64,000 nucleotides of DNA from positions 137,960,818 through 138,024,817 of the forward strand of contig NC_071392.1 in assembly GCF_022682495.2 (NCBI RefSeq), in the 5' to 3' direction. Of this stretch, positions 33,177 through 45,110 are shown piece by piece. This DNA is from Desmodus rotundus (lineage: Eukaryota > Chordata > Mammalia > Chiroptera > Phyllostomidae). Position numbers and translations under genes: made by a program. How positions within the stretch are numbered: the first letter of the stretch is position 1; each line of letters begins with the position of its first letter. Below the pieces are notes generated by a model. It ran no database searches, was not told the DNA's origin, and saw nothing but the letters and a program-made list of their open reading frames with translations.

Positions 33177-34189
33177 AAGAAACAAAATAGTTCCATTTCC
33201 CACACACTCTGCAAGAGAAGATTTCACCTTTAGAGGATAAAACACAATTAAACTCAACAAATTAACAACCTCCTACATATGTTAACTAGAAGACTTTTCA
33301 AACTAACATGGAGAACATGCAAAATAACTCTCCCCCAAATAGGGCAACCTCCCCCACATTTGTGTGATTTTAAATAAAAAAACTTTTCAAAGAGGGTTGG
33401 GGAAGAGTTTAACACAATGACTTTGTACATTCTAGGTGGTATATTCTATTCCAATGTCATCTTTGGGTTATTTACATGAATTATGGGTAATCTCCAGGGT
33501 GAAGGTTGGTCACTGTTTTGGAAAGGGGTTTGTTTGTTTGTTTTTTAAAAAAGAACTTTTCTTTTCTCTCATTGCTGGGTATTCGGACATAGGCAAATTT
33601 TTAAAACAGGTATAAAGTTATCCAAATATAGTAAGTTAATATTTTTCCTTAATATTCACAAGATGATTTTCTCTTACTCTTCCATGCCTTTTGATGTAGC
33701 TATTTTTAGCACTAACACTCTGCCTCTATCACACTCAGTATGCGGTCTGTATAATCCACCACTAGACATTACAGAAAGAACTGCACATGACTTTAAAAGC
33801 ACTCATTTTTTCTTACCCACCAGATATCACTACATAGTTGTCTCTTCACAGTAACCTGGGAATAGCAATCCCAAGCACCTTAGCTCTTTTAAAAAATATA
33901 ATGCATCGTCTAAAACCAAAAAGAAGATATGCATAACATATTTGGAAGACACTGTGGTAAAGTGGTCTTGTAAGTGCCCACCATCCGTGGTAAAGGACTT
34001 TCACACCGCCGAAGGGGGGTCAGTCAAATTCAATTCACTATCTAGAAGATACTATTTATTATCAAGAAGAACAATCCACTTCACCAGATAGTTAATTGAG
34101 GACTTATTTTGTCACAGGCTCACTGCAAAATGATAGGATTACAAAGAAATAAATTAAATAAATTATTTTTTATTCATAATTCTATGATG
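33177..34189. other. Unassigned intron sequence
   Basis: About 1 kb, AT-rich. No supported feature. Confidence 0.45.
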
Positions 34190-34310
34190 CTTTTTGAACA
34201 CTTCCTATTTTTCAAGCACTGAGCTAGGTCCTATGTGTAAAAGACATTTGACCTCAACTCCATTTTTTATTCTAGAGTACTTACAATGCAAGGTAGTGTC
34301 ATACGCTCAT
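34190..34310 (-). repeat. L2 3' end, minus strand
   Basis: TTTTTGAACACTTCCTATTT, TCAAGCACTGAGCTAGGTCC and AGAGTACTTACAATGCAAGG. Confidence 0.55.
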
Positions 34311-34372
34311 CAATGAAGACCCTGGTGACACATGTCAAACTTACATTTTCTAGGGCCATAATCTTTGTCATC

Positions 34373-34384
34373 TTCCTCTTATTT
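34373..34384. repeat. Target-site duplication, left copy
   Basis: TTCCTCTTATTT, identical to 34776-34787. It abuts the T-rich tail complement of the L1. Confidence 0.82.
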
Positions 34385-34775
34385 TTTTTATCTTATTATT
34401 CAATTACAGTTGTATGCCTTTTCTCCCCATCCCTCTACCCCACCCCAGCTGAGCTCCCCTCCCTCCCCCACCTCCACCCTTCCCCTTGATTTTGTACATG
34501 TGTCCTTTATAGTAGTTCCTGTAATCCCTTCTCTTCACTGTCCCCTCCTCACCCCCCCCCCTGGCTATTGTTAGATTGTTCTTAACTTCAATGTCTCTGG
34601 TTATATTTTGTTTGCTTTTTTTCTTCTGTTGATTATGTTCCAGTTAAAGGTAAGATCATATGGTATTTGTCCCTCACCACCTGGCTTATCTCACTTAGCA
34701 TAATGCTCTCCAGTTCCATCCATGCTGTTGGGTCGGCTTTAGCTCAAGCAGTTACTTCGTCATGGCAGACACTAG
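34385..34775 (-). mobile_element. 5'-truncated L1 with a 45-bp extra 5' segment, minus strand
   Basis: L1 3'UTR (34398-34730) of the same type as 883-1416. It is then joined to 45 bases (34731-34775) that are not L1 as I know it. Perfect 12-bp duplications TTCCTCTTATTT at 34373-34384 and 34776-34787 enclose both parts, so they were inserted together. Confidence 0.88.
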
Positions 34776-34787
34776 TTCCTCTTATTT
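34776..34787. repeat. Target-site duplication, right copy
   Basis: TTCCTCTTATTT, identical to 34373-34384. Confidence 0.82.
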
Positions 34788-34894
34788 CTTAACACACCTG
34801 AAGCTTGATATAACGAGCCAAGGTGTTGTACAGCTGTATCGTTTTATGTCTTTCTTGCTCTTCAATAACAATAACAACAATAAAAACAAAAACA

Positions 34895-35120
34895 TCTAAT
34901 GTGCTTTGTGCTTATTATGTGCCCAGAATTGGGCTAGGTACTTTAAAGGTATCATCTCTTTACACCTATCTAAAACACTCTATCAGATAAAAGCTATTAT
35001 CATCTTAATTTAATGTAAAGAAACTGAGATTTGGAGTGATTGACTAAATTTCTTGAGTTAATCACGCTAAGAAGAGGTTCAGTTCAAACTCCAACTCAGG
35101 TGTGTTACGTGGAATGGTGA
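34895..35120 (-). repeat. MIR, minus strand
   Basis: GTGCTTATTATGTGCCCAGA, GTATCATCTCTTTACACCTA and AAAGAAACTGAGATTTGGAG. Confidence 0.75.
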
Positions 35121-35243
35121 TACAGAAGGAAGATTTTTCCTGTCTCTGCTCCATACTCATGAGGTCTTCACAAGTCTGAGCAGTGTAAACTGATTTTTAA
35201 GAGAGTTGATCAGCAGTTTTCTTTTCCTTTTTAATCACTGTCC

Positions 35244-35362
35244 AGATATAGATTAGATAGAATAGGTAGGTAGGTAGGTAGATAGACAGAAAGACAGGCA
35301 AAAGGAAGTAGGCAGATACATAGGTAAAGAGACAGACAGACAGACAGACAGGTAGGTAGAGA
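35244..35362. repeat. Compound GATA/GGTA/GACA microsatellite
   Basis: TAGGTAGGTAGGTAGGTAGA near 35270 and five tandem GACA units near 35332-35351, linked by degenerate tetranucleotides. Confidence 0.93.
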
Positions 35363-35409
35363 TACTGCTCTCATGTATAAGTCAGGGTGTCTTGAATTAA
35401 GAGTTGACC

Positions 35410-35590
35410 CACATCAGTTTCAGTCACAGATCCATGACCTTGGCTAACACATGTAACCTTCCCATGTTTGTGTTCTCGGCTACAAAGTCTTAATTCCATC
35501 CTTGTCTAGCTTAACTCCTCACTTTCATGAGGATGCAGTGAGAGGATGTTTGAGATGGCACTTAGGAAACTGAAAGGAGATGCTCAAGTG
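35410..35590 (+). repeat. MIR, plus strand
   Basis: CACAGATCCATGACCTTGGC, ACACATGTAACCTTCCCATG and GAGGATGCAGTGAGAGGATG. Confidence 0.55.
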
Positions 35591-35749
35591 TCAGCAATAA
35601 AAACTGGGGGGGAGGGGCAAAATAAAGGACACTTTAAGTGTTACAATTTTAAAAGGCTAAGACAGGTTAGATGCTGTCAAACTAAAAGCTTTGTTCTACG
35701 AAATACTTATGCCCCGAAAACCTTTCCCAGCACAGCAGAACAAATACAA

Positions 35750-35975
35750 GGGTTTGGAAACAGCAGAGCACAGTGACCAGGGAGAGGGACTTCAAGGTCG
35801 ACTGGGCCTGGCTGTTTCATTACCAACAAGACCACGGAAGTGGTTTAACATCTCTCAGCCTCACTTTCCTGTCTATAAAATAGGAATAATAACAGCTATC
35901 TGAAAAATGGTTGCAAAACTTAAAAATAATGTAGCGAAGTGCCTGGCACATAAAAAATGCTCAATAAATGCTGTC
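35750..35975 (+). repeat. MIR, plus strand
   Basis: TTAACATCTCTCAGCCTCAC, TAAAATAGGAATAATAACAG and GCGAAGTGCCTGGCACATAA then TGCTCAATAAATGC. Confidence 0.85.
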
Positions 35976-37439
35976 TGCAGAGTGATGTGCTTGGTGATTT
36001 CCTACCTGTGCACTTGTATTTGTTTTTTAAGCTGTGGGTCAAGCCTGTGTGACTTCAGGCCTTTCAGGTTAATAAGGGATGCAAGCAGAGAGAGGGGACA
36101 GGAAGAATCAAGGCGAGTTTGTTACACTGGAACAAAGTGAATAAACAGGAATCGGAGGGCAGTGTCCCAGAGTAGTCAAGGGACGAGAATCTTAGTTCTA
36201 TTAATATTTTGAATGGAGAGAGTTCAATGAGGCCTCAAGGATCTAGTTTGACAATAAAAGGAATTGCTTACAATTCTTAGGACATTATTAAACATGAAGC
36301 AAATTCTTTGGGGGAAGTGAGACAATTTAGACTTCTGAGTAAAGCAACGGTAATATTCCAGTTTGCCCAGGACAGACATGCTTCACACCTGCTGTCCTGC
36401 TAGAATAATTAACAGTGTCCTAAGATCATCCAGGTCTGGCTGCGGTTCCCATGGGAGCTGTAGAAGCAGCAGATCCTTCAGCACCATGTCGTATGCTTTA
36501 GAGGTTTTGTACTGTATTTCAAATTCATGGCCATATATATAGAGGAAACAGCCTCAGATTCAGAGTTCCACAGACCACAGCAATGCTCTCCTCTCTCTCT
36601 ATTATTTTCCTCTAAATTAATCGCAACAATGGTTTTGAAAAATAGGTCACCTAGATTTCAAAACTATTTTGTTTTGAGCCATCTGGGGCTGAGGACGATT
36701 TTGAAATTAGTTGTTCTTGGTATAATGGCAGAAACCCGACATAACACACTTACTTGCACATCTGCCAGAGTGGCAGCATTGTTCTGGGTACTTGGTATTC
36801 AGAAGATGTATCAAGAATTTGAACCTTGCAGAAACAAACTACTCAGCATTTCAATTAGTATCTGTGTGTCGTGCATACAAAGCATCACTACAGAAAATCT
36901 TGCAACACGTTTGGAATATGCGGGTTTGAAAAAGCTAAACACCCCCGAGCAGTTAAATTGCATCCTGCATGGGTGATCTCCTCCCCTGCCCGGAGTTGCT
37001 CTAACAAAGGCGGTTAAACCAGAATCCTGGTTTGCATCTCCAAATTCTGAACACTGTAGGTTTCCAGTCCATGTTTAATGAATTATTTTCAGCACATTTA
37101 ATTGACTCTGTATACAGCTTGGATTAAATGGCAACTAAGAACAGAGGTCATGTGACTCCACGCATGCCCCATAACACCCAATGTAACTGTAAAAATGATG
37201 AGTGGCTTCATTTGGAGTTATTGCCATTTTTTGTGCCCTTCCCCCATCTCCCTGTAGTCATTTTTAATGTTCTCTTTCAGTGTGTGTTGTGGGGCTCTCA
37301 GAGTTTTATTCAGGGCTGCTATTATCAACTCAGAAAAAAGACATGGCCCCATCCCTTGCAAGAAGTGGAGCATGTTAGAATTTAAATATGACTATTTCCC
37401 TCATCTGCCTTGAAGGTGGACAGAGGAGAAAACTTGTTC
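35976..37439. other. Unassigned 1.5-kb intron stretch, repeat-poor
   Basis: Holds a 149-codon ORF (36527-36976) with no recognisable domain. No splice-flanked exon or clear repeat. Confidence 0.45.
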
Positions 37440-37740
37440 TGATCTTTCAGATAATAGTAATAATAATAATAACAACGACAACAATAGATACTAGCACTAC
37501 TACCACTGCTGCTAATAATACGGGCAAGTGCTTATTGAACATTCACAAGGTGCTGAAGCCTTGTCCTGTGTCCTGTCATTCATTCTCACAAAACCCTGAT
37601 GAGGTCAGTACTATCACCCTCGTTGCTGGTGTAAGGACAGGAAGACTTAGAGAGGTTAAGTAGATTGCTCAATGTCACCCAGCTGGTATTTTTTCATGAG
37701 ATCAGGACTTAAACCCAAATCTGTCTGATCTTTGAAATTT
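37440..37740 (-). repeat. MIR, minus strand, with AAT/AAC simple sequence
   Basis: Begins with TAATAATAATAATAAC, then GTGCTTATTGAACATTCACA, GACTTAGAGAGGTTAAGTAG and TGTCACCCAGCTGGTATTTT. Confidence 0.8.
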
Positions 37741-37964
37741 GCTCTCAATCTCATGCTATGATATTTCTCTTTCACAATATGAAGTTCTGACTTACCTAAC
37801 ACCAAATGTTTTATTAAAATCCTTCTGTCTTCCCAGCACCTTCAAGGAAATATCTAAAATTAAAATCTTTATGATGCTCACAGGGCTTAAAATGGATAGA
37901 GGTCACTGTGTGGAACTTATTCATAATTAAATCATGGTTTAGGTGACGATTTTTTTTAATCCAC

Positions 37965-38065
37965 TAAACTCTGAGGATCTTAAGGGGAGAGATGGTATCA
38001 AACATTTCATCTCTATTGATGAGCACAACAGTTGACAGGTAGATGCTTATTGAATAATGCAAATA
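37965..38065 (+). repeat. L2 3' end, plus strand
   Basis: CTCTGAGGATCTTAAGGGGA, TGATGAGCACAACAGTTGAC and AGATGCTTATTGAATAATG. Confidence 0.55.
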
Positions 38066-38724
38066 AAATAGAAAAAAACCCCACTATACTCAGGATCCTA
38101 TCGTTCACTTCAGTTGTGAGAGCAGATCAGCCACAGAAAAACTGAAATGGGCAACTTCAGTCCATGCTGGGCTCTGTATTTGACAAAGGAGGGAAAGGAA
38201 TGAAGGAGAGTATCTATCATTACATCTGTGCCTTTACTGTACTACCTCATTCTTGGTGGCATTTTCCATTTTGTTCCCTATGCCCTTTCTTATTCCTAGT
38301 CATTCCTGATATACTTTCTGTTCTTCTACTCGCCACTGCTGTTTCAGCATCTTTGCAGGTAAGGTTATTGACAAACTGACTGTGGGGTAGGATTTACAAA
38401 CTACATGCAGATCATAACAAACTGCTAATAAACTGCTTTTTCTTTCTAATGAGTGTGAACACAAAGCCTGATTTATCTTCTGTGTACAGGGAGGGGGTGT
38501 CGGGGGCACCCCCTGAGGGCCTTTGCAGACATCTGCTCCAGAAGGAAATGCTCTACTGAAAGAAACAGAGCAACACCCTCCTCCCAGGCAGACCTTCCAC
38601 TGCTCTACAAGGTTCCACGCAGAGGGAACTGAAAACGCGTTCCTGTGGATCTGCGTGTGCTGGGTCAGCAGCCCAAAAGAAAGTCTCCTCTAAGACCCTA
38701 GCTATTCGAGAGTCTCTATTTTAA
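38066..38724. other. Unassigned intron sequence
   Basis: No supported feature. Confidence 0.45.
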
Positions 38725-38835
38725 TGTGTCTCATGTGCCAGACCTCAGTTTGAGTGCAGGCTCTGCCAACAATGTCACCTTGGCCAAATTACTAAAACCT
38801 GGTTCCCTTACTTGAAAAATGTGGGTGGTGCAAAA
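38725..38835 (+). repeat. MIR fragment, plus strand
   Basis: GTGCAGGCTCTGCCAACAAT and CTTGGCCAAATTACTAAAAC. Confidence 0.6.
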
Positions 38836-40499
38836 ACTCACATCGACAATTTAGAGACCATCCAAGGGGTCTTCCACCAGCAAAGCCACTTCAAATGCTG
38901 TTTGTTTGTATTACAGAGGTCCTCTTCCAGATATGTCCACCAATTAAATCCTCACATTTAACGGTTACACTTCATTAATAATTGGCTGCCCCAAAATTCT
39001 GTGAGGGCGGCACTAAACGTTTTTAGCTGTTGTGCTTTCTAGTAGCCATTGCTGCTGTACACTCAGTGCAGTTCATTTAATTTCCTGATTAAAATTAAAA
39101 TTTTGTTTCAGTCATTGTCTAGAATAGTCTAAAAGATACATCCATTTAATTTAAAGAACATTCGTTCTTTAGATTAGAGTTCATTTCATCAAAACCCTGG
39201 ACTTTCAAGTTACCTGATATTGAGTATTTATATGTCGTTTGCACAGATCATGTGAGCCCTGTATTGTTTCTATATTAAAAGACTGGACACATTCAGGTAA
39301 CTGGTAGCAATTTAGGGAATTTAAGGTAAATTCTTCACACATATCTGCTGAGTATTACTGTTTCTTAATGGAGTGTCCAAGGGAAAGAAGTCCACGAGAA
39401 GTGACACTAGGTCAGGCAGGGAGAGATTTGAGGTGCCCCTGGTTGCCATTATTGCATGAGGCACTTGATTTGTAAGTGTTCATTTGTTCTAACTGCAAAA
39501 ATGGGCATTTGTCCCATTAGGAAAGATATTCGCTGAGTGTCTGATGTCAGACCCAGTCATCTCCACTCAAGAGCACAAACTTGGAAAAAAAGAAAGAAAA
39601 GCCATAATATTTCCAGAAACAGTCATTGCAATAACAAATCCTGAATGTTATATTTAATTTTGATTTCTTTGATTTAAGTATTGCCTGATCTTGTAGAATG
39701 AAAATACATCCCACTTTAATGTCAAAACATCTCCTAATAAAATTAATTATGGGGCTGAAGTATATGATTATCACTAAACTTTTTCTCTGTGCCCTGTTCT
39801 AGCCTAGCTGTAACTCAGTTATTTCAGTGTTATAAGTCAGAATTAAAAATAAAGAAGGATGTAGATTTTAATTTTTTTCCACTTTTAGACCAAGGCATTC
39901 AAGTTCATTTTTCCTAGACGCAGGAGAAATGAAGAAGAAACTCACTAATAAACAGCACTGAGATTTTAATTTCCCTTAACTGAGATGGTGAAGATAGAAA
40001 CTTAGAACTGAAGTCCTCAAAGGTTGAAAATGTTACAGCTTTTTCTGTATTTTTTAACTTTTGTAATCTTTAAGGTATTTATGCTGACCAAGGATGCATT
40101 GAAGCTGTAACAGACTTCTAGGTATAGCTATTTAAAATATTATACAGGGATTGGTTTCAATAGCCGCTGACTGATATATTAAGATTCCACTCATGAAATA
40201 TGTTTGTTCTTCTATTGGAAAATAACATTCTCACTAAAGGTAGTCAGGATTCATAATGGATTCTTAAGTCACTCATAATGTGAGTGATTTAAATGTCTCA
40301 GTTGATACAAGTATCTTATTAAACACATACATGCACATGTATAGATACACTTGTTATAAAACACAAATATAATGAGTTTAAGTAGTTTGTGTTTTATAAG
40401 AAAATTCAAGGTATGGAAATTCACTGCACAGATCAGGAAGAAAATGACCTAGCACTGAACGCTGAAATCTGACTTATGGTGCTGTTGTAAATCTGTAAA
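38836..40499. other. Unassigned 1.7-kb intron stretch, repeat-poor
   Basis: AT-rich with several homeodomain-type TAATTA/ATTA cores. No exon or clear repeat. Candidate noncoding conserved DNA only by lack of repeats. Confidence 0.4.
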
Positions 40500-40690
40500 T
40501 CTGAAGTTGGGGATTAAGAGCAGAAACTCTGGAAGGAGAAAAACTCAGAACCAAATACTGGCTCTGCCACTTACCAGGTGAGTGACCTTGAGACACTCAC
40601 TTTGCTGAGTTGTAATCTTCACACTGGAAAGGGAATGATGAGTGTCCACCACCCCACCTGACCGTCATTAGGGTTCTATGATAATGAGAG
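40500..40690 (+). repeat. MIR, plus strand
   Basis: TACTGGCTCTGCCACTTACC, GTGAGTGACCTTGAGACACT and CTGAGTTGTAATCTTCACAC. Confidence 0.8.
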
Positions 40691-40816
40691 GGTCGCAAGA
40701 AAAAGAGTGTTCATGTCAACATTGTGACCCAGGCCAAAGATATCTGGATGCTGCAAACCAAAGACAGATGCCAGATCAAAATCCAAGTTTTCAGGGTATA
40801 TCCTGAGAACCAGTTT

Positions 40817-41062
40817 AACGACTCTTGGGTCTTCACCCAAACACCTCAAACAAGTTGTAGGTATTTGAGGGTAAAGAGGAGAAAGGTTTTATTTAGCTGA
40901 TTTTAGAAAAGAGGCTTCAGAGGGTTTTATACCATACCTGCTCCTTAACCCTCAAAGGTCTGAGGAGATGCCTGTCCTCTCCATAGAAGCTTAGTGAGGG
41001 GCCTTAATGTGCCCATGGCAGAGCTTGATATGGGTCTCCTGGAACCTTCACAGCAATGTCGG
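40817..41062 (-). mobile_element. Probable ERV LTR, minus strand (copy A)
   Basis: On the minus strand a TATAAAAC box (40924-40931) is followed about 35 bases on by AATAAA (40888-40893), then a sequence ending ACCCAAGAGTC. Shares roughly 85 percent identity over 150 bases with 42239-42391 and weaker identity beyond (CCATGGCAG block). The TATA to AATAAA spacing is typical of a short-R retroviral LTR. Confidence 0.55.
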
Positions 41063-42231
41063 CAATGGACTTGAGTCTGACTTCGGCCAAGGAACTAGGG
41101 CAGTGGGATAGACTTCCTGCTGTGACTGAATTTCCTCTAACAGATCAGAACATATATGAGTTTACCCGCAAATTTAAGCCACGAGGCAGGAGGAGCTGGC
41201 CTAGGGGCAATGGGACTCCATCCATGAGGGTACACATGGAGTATCCTCCCAGACCACCAGCAGTGGAGTGAGGGGATGGCCCCCCAAAGTAGTGACACTG
41301 CCTGGTTCACGGGAGTAACAGCTTCAGGAGTGCAAAAAATATCTACATGAAGAACCCAGAAAAGTGTCTACAGGGTAAGAGTCAGTTCTGAACTCTTTTC
41401 TCCTGTGGTGGGGGGGAAAAAAAAGATCCATCGGAGAAAAGAGCATGAAGTCATCATGAAACAGGACCAGCTCAAGTAATAACCACTCCTCTATTCTCTT
41501 CTTCTAATGTTGCCACCACAGAGAGGGAGGTGGTGGTTGAGGAAAAGGCAAGGACACCCCTCCCCCAACACACACACACACCACATACACTGCAAGAGGC
41601 AAGTCTGCATTGTGGGTGGGAGAAAATCCAACTCTGAGTTATGATCATCCTCTGGGACTAGATAGTCTAATTTCTAAAATGAGACTATCAGTGTTTTAGA
41701 GAGATCGCAGGGCTTTCTATTACCTAAGATGAACCACAAAAGCCATAGCCCCTGCCTGTTCCATCCAGAGTCAAAGAAAGCCTATGCCTAGCATGTAAAT
41801 TTTAAAGGGAGCAATGAAAAGTAAAAATAAAGTATTTTATTATGCTTCATGAGCTGTACTTATTTAAAGTACAACTGACTATAGGTATAAACAGCTCTCT
41901 CTTTCTCTCCTTTTTCTTTAGCCAATGGGAAACCTTATTTGCTAGACAACAGAACCTCATCCTTATAACAGTATGGTGCTTTATCTTGAGTCACACACCT
42001 AACCAGCTTTCCTGGCTTTAGCCAGATGCTACAACAGAGAAAGGAGGACTAGTTATATATACTCCAGCATGATGTTATATAAGGCAAATATGTAAAGTAG
42101 GAATGAATGTAGGTAGCACGAAGATCTAAGGCCTAATTATAGAATCAGAATGCAAGACACACATTAATTACATGGACATAAAAAAATTGAGGACTGATTG
42201 CTATTACATATATATGCATATTTTTGCATAT
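41063..42231. other. Sequence between the two LTR-like direct repeats
   Basis: About 1.2 kb with a CA microsatellite at 41566-41589. No gag, pol or env resemblance seen in any frame, and no convincing primer-binding site beside either repeat. A 71-codon plus-strand ORF at 41056-41271 has no identifiable domain. Confidence 0.5.
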
Positions 42232-42238
42232 ATATGAA

Positions 42239-42510
42239 TGACTCTTGGGTTTCCACCCAAAGACCTTAAACAAGTTGTATGGGATTTGTTTGAGGGTAAA
42301 GAGGAGAAGGGTTTTATTTAGCTGTTTTAGAAAAGAGGCTTCCGAGGATTTTATAGCACACCTGCTCCTTAGCCCTCGAAGGCATGAGGGTTATAATATA
42401 CAGAATCAGTGCTCTGTGAAGCCAGACTGAACATTACTGGGGAAGGGCAGGGGTTAGGGTGCTAACCATGGCAGCTGTGATAAAAGGGTCTGGTCACAGT
42501 GTCATTTAAA
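42239..42510 (-). mobile_element. Probable ERV LTR, minus strand (copy B)
   Basis: Direct-repeat partner of copy A. On the minus strand TATAAAAT (42348-42355), AATAAA (42313-42318) and the end ACCCAAGAGTCA, with a canonical terminal CA. AT-rich sequence lies directly beyond the end. Confidence 0.55.
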
Positions 42511-42714
42511 GGACAGCCAATTTCATGAAATTTCTTTTTTCTGCAAATTGACTAAGAGCCTTTCCCAGGCTAGAACCCAGCAGTTCTCAATGAACCTTCC
42601 CCGTACAGCTGAGTCTTTCCCGTTGGCGCTCAGCATATCTGCGTTTCCAACATCTCGTGGACAACTTAGAAGTAGTATGTTATGGTCACGATAATCCTGA
42701 AACCTTGAAGGTTA

Positions 42715-42845
42715 CTCTTGCATCTTCCAGGAAGCCCCTGGCATAATGAAAGGGCTAAAATTAGAGCCCTGACATCAGGCTTTATCTCCCCAACTGGACC
42801 TGAGCACAGTGACTGGCATTTCGTATGGGATCAATCAATGACAGT
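42715..42845 (+). repeat. L2 3' end, plus strand
   Basis: TCTTCCAGGAAGCCCCTGGC, GAGCACAGTGACTGGCATTT and a GGGATCAATCAATGA end. Confidence 0.6.
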
Positions 42846-44184
42846 TGGAAAATAGTGTCTCCACTATTACTGCAACCCATCTTGAAGCGCAAACTTCACA
42901 TATAAGCGCAGTGAAGAGGAACACTGTCCGTAAAGTGAGCTGTGGGCTCCTGTTACGTGAAGAGGAATTTAATATAATCATACATTGCTAGAGTTGGAAG
43001 GCCCAGTGAGGTGACTTCTCGCAATCCCTCACAGGACCTAGACAACGAGCATTTCGTACAGGATGAACTTCTAGGAGGGAGCTGATCAGCACAGAGCGCC
43101 CTGTCCATGCCGGCCTGGAAGTGCACTCCAGCTGTACCCTGCACCGATAACCCCAGCTAACTAAAACACAGACTTGGGAATCAGCTAAATTAGGTGTTAG
43201 GCTATCACTACATGAAACAATAGTTTCAACCCTTACATACATACTAAAATAAGTCCAGTACTTCTCCAAATAGAGATTAAACATATTTGCACAGGATATG
43301 TTTAAAATAATTCTGATGATAACTGCATTGCAAAAAGAAATGATCATTTGGTCCCATTACACTCCCCTCCCCCTGGCAATCACCATATTAAATGGTAATG
43401 GAAAAAATACAGTAAGATTAAATTTTAAAAAGTATCAGATATATACTTTTTGAAAAATATACCAATTCCCGCTTCAGAACGTGAATGCCAACATTCTACT
43501 TTAGAGACTAGAATTGTGAGTGGCATTTGTTATGTATCTATTCCTTTGAATTTTATTACTTTGTTTTCTAAATTTCATAAAATGAACACCTATAACTAAT
43601 GTAATATATTAGAAGGTAAAAGTAACATAAGTACATACTTTTTACCACAAGCTTGGAAATGATCATGGTATTAATTTGATTGAATTAGAAAAGGTCTATC
43701 TCAAAATCTCACTTGGACACACATACAAACACACAGACACACAATATTCAGAGAAAACAGCTTTGCCACAACTGAACCACAGTGCTAAGCAGGGTACTGT
43801 TACTTTGATATTGTGTTATCTGGGACTTCTCTCTTAAGCCATGTAGATCATCTCTATCTCTCCATAAGCCATGTGGATCATATATTTTCATACTATTGTA
43901 CTGTATTTTTAGTAAATTTTTGTGGAAATTTGGTGGGATGGCATCATGTTTCTTAACCCTAACTGGGGACACCCTGAGCTGTCACAACAGCAGGGCTTGT
44001 CAACGCCAAAGTACTCACTCAAAAGTGCACATTACCCCCTGATGCTTGTTTATTCAATGCAACTAAGGCACAGAGCAGCCCGCTCTCACCCTTAGCTTCC
44101 CAGGATCATGCCCCTGAGATCTTGCTCAGTATAGCAAATGGACTTGCATATAGCGACTTATTCTTCAGCTCCTCTGTGGGAAGA
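42846..44184. other. Unassigned 1.3-kb intron stretch
   Basis: At 42960-43040 a CTAGAGTTGGAAGGCCCAGT stretch resembles an old mammalian repeat seen also near 61770. The rest is unrecognised. Confidence 0.4.
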
Positions 44185-44420
44185 AGTGCATTTGTTTTCA
44201 TTCATTCACTCCTTCATTGATTCAAGAAATATTTGTTGAGCATTTACTATGTGCTAGGGGTAAGGTTAACAACCAATGAAGTTTGGCACTCATGGAACTT
44301 AGTCTTTTGAGGGGAGATAGACAATCACAAAACAAGAATAAGTAGGCAATATGGCAGGCCACTCAGAAGAAAAAGTAAAGCAGGATAAGGGAGAGAAAGA
44401 TGAGGTATTATTTATGCAGC
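44185..44420 (-). repeat. L2 3' end, minus strand
   Basis: TTCATTCATTCACTCCTTCA, GAGCATTTACTATGTGCTAG, CACTCATGGAACTTAGTCTT and GAGGGGAGATAGACAATCAC. Confidence 0.85.
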
Positions 44421-44480
44421 ATAGTCAAGAAAGTGCATCACTGTGCTCAATAAATGCTTGTTGCATTAAGTAAATGAGTA
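44421..44480 (+). repeat. L2 3' tip, plus strand
   Basis: GTGCTCAATAAATGCTTGTT followed by GCATTAAGTAAATGAG. It faces away from the minus-strand L2 at 44185. Confidence 0.5.
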
Positions 44481-44824
44481 CAACTGTACACAATCCTACA
44501 TTTGTTCAGTTAGTTGGTCCTTCAGGAAATGATGACCTGTAGTACTTAACTGTTACCCTCTCCCCAAGCACTTCTGTTTAACTTACTGAGCTATTTGTAA
44601 TCCCTATACTATTTTCATGGTAGGAGCTAATTAATTACTGAAATATAAATATCAATGGCTTAGAAAAACGTCTAGCACAATGCTTAGCATACAGTAATTG
44701 TATCACAAGGCTTGACTTACAGCATTGACAACCTGAAATAGGAGTGAATGTTGATCCTCCCTCTAGAGTTTTATACACTATCCCAAACCTCAATGTTTGG
44801 CTTTTTCTCGGTGAGAAAACCCTT

Positions 44825-45110
44825 CAAATAATCATCATAACCGTAATTGACCTTATTGAGTGTTTACTGTGATAAACAAATGAATTGCTGTGTTAGTCTC
44901 CCAGATTTTCCTTTTAAAAGTCCTCACACCAACACTATGAGGGACGTATTTGCTGAATCTTTTTCTGTGGATTAGGACACGGGCTTAGAGAGGTTAGGTG
45001 AGCTGCTCCAAATCACACAGACGGCAGGAGGCATGACAGGCTTGGAGCCACAGCGGTCTGATTTGAGTCAAGCCTGCATTCTTCATCACTCCCATTATCA
45101 CAATAAACCT
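44825..45110 (-). repeat. MIR, minus strand
   Basis: TTATTGAGTGTTTACTGTGA, GGGCTTAGAGAGGTTAGGTG and CCAAATCACACAGACGGCAG. Confidence 0.8.

Noticed and set aside
35244..35362. Possible CRISPR-like array of short repeats
   Set aside because: Tetranucleotide microsatellite with no spacers of constant length. The genome is mammalian.
36527..36976. 149-codon ORF
   Set aside because: No recognisable motif and no exon signals.
41056..41271. 71-codon ORF between the LTR-like repeats, considered as a viral gene
   Set aside because: Plus-strand, opposite to the inferred LTR orientation, and without any retroviral motif.
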